A stretch of DNA of 64,000 bases from Branchiostoma belcheri (Eukaryota > Chordata > Leptocardii > Amphioxiformes > Branchiostomatidae): positions 4,532,858-4,596,857 of the forward strand of contig NW_017804242.1 of NCBI RefSeq assembly GCF_001625305.1, read 5' to 3'. Every line of letters starts with the position of its first letter. The first letter of the stretch is position 1. A program made the translations under genes and the position numbers. The notes under the pieces are model-generated. The model made no database searches. It had not been told where the DNA came from and was given only the letters and a program-made list of their open reading frames with translations. Positions 61,637 through 64,000 of the stretch are shown here, one piece after another.

Positions 61637-62009
61637 GGCCACACCAATTTAATTTGTTGGTTATCGGATTCGCCTCTTCGTTTTTTTCTGATTTGCAACA
61701 AAAAAATTAAAAAACTTGATTCTGGTCCTGAATCAACTGAAAAATGCTCATGTTTTGCCCCCAACCGTTGAGGAAAGTCCTTTTCTTCCTACTTGTTACA
61801 GTTTTCCCATCTATCATTGCAGTGGTTTGATTAAAAGTTCAAAATTCAATGTTTAAATTTCAACCCAGCCTTTTGTGTTGACTTCATGGCTCATTCCGTA
61901 GCATTTTAAAAGGCTATAATAGGATGCCTAGACCTGTTTTTATATTTTTTTTTCACCCTGTCGCTTCATATTTAAAATCCGAGAACCAACAAATTAAATT
62001 GGTGTGGCC
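61637..62009. mobile_element. PIF/Harbinger-like MITE, full copy, 373 bp
   Basis: GGCCACACCAATTTAATTTG and its exact inverse, with TAA at 61634-61636 and 62010-62012. Related to 4292-4629 and 58675-58757. Confidence 0.85.
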
Positions 62010-62059
62010 TAATTGGCAGAAGTGCCATGTACATTGATTTACTGATATAGCATGTTTTA

Positions 62060-62246
62060 TCAATTTAGTGGATGAAGATTAGGCATACAGATGCATTAAA
62101 AACCTTACTCAAGCAACATGGATATGTTTTGTCAGATGTTTCAAGTAGCATCCACTACCAGTCACTGATGAAAAGAAGTGGATGCTACTAAAAGTCTTGA
62201 AATGTCTGACAGTATTCAAAACCTATTCAGTTGCTTGAGTAACAAT
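62060..62246. mobile_element. foldback element, diverged copy
   Basis: GATGAAGATTAGGCATAC, then TTACTCAAGCAACATGGATA inverted at 62225 (TTGCTTGAGTAAC), with CATCCACTACCAGTCACTGA as the centre. Ends 12 bp before the 79-bp tandem repeat. Confidence 0.65.
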
Positions 62247-62257
62247 TTCATGTTGTC

Positions 62258-62740
62258 ATCCTTGTTTTGACTACAATTTCATTACCTTTAACCCTTGTCC
62301 TGCTGGCATTCCTGGCACAATATTTTTCAATAATTTCATGTCTTAATTAGATCATAGACTCCCAATTTTTTTTGCTCTGCAGTGGCATAGTTACTTCCGC
62401 ATTCGTTGCGTTTCGCTGCTGTGTGAAGCGTTCCATGAGAAATACCCCCAAATCGTACCTATACAGGGTGCTATATAGATGGTACTGTATGTGCCGCGCG
62501 ACATATGTTGCGCACAGCAGGACAAGGGTTAAGTTTAACTCAATAAAACATAATTTTTTCAGATCTTACTTATATTCATAAAGATCCTTGTTTTGACTAC
62601 AATTTCATTACCTTTAACTCAATAAAACATAATTTTTTCAGATCTTACTTATATTCATAAAGATCCTTGTTTTGACTACAATTTCATTACCTTTAACTCA
62701 ATAAAACATAATTTTTTCAGATCTCAGTTATATTCATAAA
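62258..62740. repeat. tandem repeat, 3 units of 79 bp, first unit interrupted
   Basis: Units begin ATCCTTGTTTTGACTACAAT at 62259, 62584 and 62663. Units 2 and 3 are identical except near the end. Unit 1 is opened at TTAA by the piggyBac-type element. Confidence 0.9.
62292..62534. mobile_element. piggyBac-type MITE, copy 2, TTAA target
   Basis: CCCTTGTCCTGC ... GCAGGACAAGGG TTAAGT, with TTAA at 62288-62291 and 62535-62538. Units 2 and 3 of the surrounding tandem repeat show the uninterrupted CCTTTAACTCAAT. Confidence 0.88.
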
Positions 62741-63161
62741 GACCAACCAAAAATCATGTCACAACTTTTAAACCTTGTAAAAACTGATTTTGACATTCAA
62801 TGGGGGTTGATAGCACTACATTCATGTATGGCTATGAAAATAATTTCCCAAATTTTAAAGCACTTACTGAGTATAGGTTGTACACGTACATGTAGGTAGT
62901 TTCATCTCATGATCTAGAACAGGCCTCCTTGTCCACTGACTGACACATACTTTCAGCATACATGGACATGTGCCTTTTTAAACAGGGTGAGATGTCATTC
63001 CCAGTGGGCTGCCATTCCATCCACAGTGTGACAGAAGCTTTTAATTTCATGCTTGTTATCCAGAGATAATTGTCTGACTGTGTGGGAATGAGTGACAGGA
63101 CTGATGACAGACTTCTCACACACAGAGAACTGACTTCATTCCAACTCATCCAACATGTGGT

Positions 63162-63248
63162 TAGCCTGGGTGCCAAACCCATAGCACACTGGACACAAAG
63201 TATCTCATATTTTGTGTCCAGCGTGCTATGGGTTTGGCACCCAGGCTA
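63162..63248. mobile_element. Mutator-like MITE, 87 bp near-perfect hairpin, 9-bp TSD
   Basis: TAGCCTGGGTGCCAAACCC at both ends, arms of about 40 bp meeting with almost no loop. Exact flanking ACATGTGGT (63153-63161 and 63249-63257). Same ends as 20934-21506. Confidence 0.88.
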
Positions 63249-63338
63249 ACATGTGGTCAGGCTTAGGAAAAAAAATGTTGTGTTTCCTGTTTCAGTCCTG
63301 AAAAAATTAGGGTCGGTAGGTATAGGGATTATCTTCTT

Positions 63339-63940
63339 TTTTGGCGACGCCCTTTGGGGGCGGAGGCATTTGTGTAAGTACTACGATCGCTTTGAAAGAA
63401 TTTCAAAAATTACACGAATGCATTCCCTGGGGAATTGGTTGTGAGGAAACCTTCGGCCATGTGGTTTTTGGATCAAGCAGGTAACTTACACCGGTGCCCA
63501 CGTGCCACCCATCCAGCTGCCTGGCAAGATTAATTACTGGTCATCAGTCTTCTCCCCACACCATGGACAGAGAGCACAGCTGTCTCTGGCCAAAGACCAT
63601 ATCAGATCACAGAGAGAAAAGAAATTGTCCGTCCTTTTGGATCCCACAAAAGGTAAAAAAAAGTCAAAGGAGTAACAACTTCAGACCAGACATAAAATCC
63701 AGTCTCTGGTGGAGGATAGAGTGAAGTGAAATGGAGGATGGTTTGGTTCTAGCGGGAACTCGACCAAAGTAAAGTAAGTAAGTATGTCATCATAAAATCT
63801 ATATTGCTGGGGAAGAACGGCTGATTCCTCCTATACGTGTATTTGGTATATTGCCCCACACCTCCTCCACCCATCCTGTAAATTTCACTATGTGCATGTC
63901 TTTATAAGATAGGGAAATATGTTTTTTCTGATAATTACCT
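63339..63940 (+). mobile_element. GGCGACGCC repeat, copy 2, without the nested insertion
   Basis: Matches 20641-20900 and 21534-21880 almost throughout. It lacks the 20934-21506 element and some flanking bases. Unknown class; the right edge is unclear. Confidence 0.7.
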
Positions 63941-63966
63941 CCATGAAAAATGGAGGTATTGTTTTT

Positions 63967-64000
63967 GGCGTGTCTGTCTGTGTGTCTGTCTGTCTGTCTG
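63967..64000. repeat. (TGTC)n microsatellite at window end
   Basis: TGTCTGTCTGTGTGTCTGTC continues to the edge. It follows TTGTTTTTGGCG, a common start of such arrays here. Confidence 0.85.

Noticed and set aside
1-64000. A new multi-gene defence or biosynthetic system
   Set aside because: The genes are unrelated single-copy-type animal genes in mixed orientation; no shared pathway or regulatory theme is visible.

Overview
The window is animal nuclear DNA and most likely comes from a cephalochordate (amphioxus, Branchiostoma). That is an inference. It rests on GT-AG introns of 0.1-5 kb with codon phase kept across junctions, on gene families that sit between vertebrate and invertebrate forms (an AKNA-type centrosomal protein, a GT12 beta-1,4-GalNAc transferase, a spinster-like MFS carrier, WDR31, a long coiled-coil fibrinogen-domain protein), and on very dense, small, AT-rich DNA transposons. 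No operon, CRISPR array, viral genome or bacterial signal is present. The species cannot be fixed from sequence alone.

Layout. (1) 52-22474, plus strand: the 3' 18 exons of an AKNA-like gene. They join to 5,322 nt in one open frame ending at TAA; the 5' end lies before the window. (2) 26467-33074, minus strand: a complete 10-exon beta-1,4-N-acetylgalactosaminyltransferase (557 codons) with signal anchor, stem, and a catalytic domain containing VDDD. It is tail-to-tail with AKNA. (3) 35352-41231, minus strand: a complete 9-exon, 12-TM major facilitator of spinster type (492 codons). (4) 42225-45053, plus strand: five 5' exons of WDR31, head-to-head with the MFS gene across about 1 kb. The second half of its propeller is not found in the window. 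(5) 46785-53934, minus strand: a two-exon secreted protein with coiled coils and a C-terminal fibrinogen domain (677 codons). (6) 53949-64000: no coding exon found, only stacked repeats.

The five genes do not form a pathway. They act at the centrosome/cilium (AKNA, WDR31), in Golgi glycosylation (GalNAc transferase), in membrane transport (MFS) and outside the cell (fibrinogen protein). I see no evidence of a new multi-gene system.

The unusual content is the mobile DNA. Six small inverted-repeat elements carry 9-bp target duplications (five exact, one imperfect) and all begin 5'-TA, which points to one Mutator-like mobilising source. A piggyBac-type TTAA element sits in one unit of a 79-bp tandem repeat, so its neighbours serve as the empty site. 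PIF/Harbinger-like elements with TWA duplications fall in two subfamilies sharing the first 11 bp. Several insertions are nested and can be dated relative to each other. Two exon-intron junctions of the MFS gene are copied inside the adjoining introns, and 46 bp of an AKNA exon recur almost identically in a LINE remnant 320 bp away. All exon limits are read by eye from splice signals and frame closure; transcripts would be needed to confirm them.
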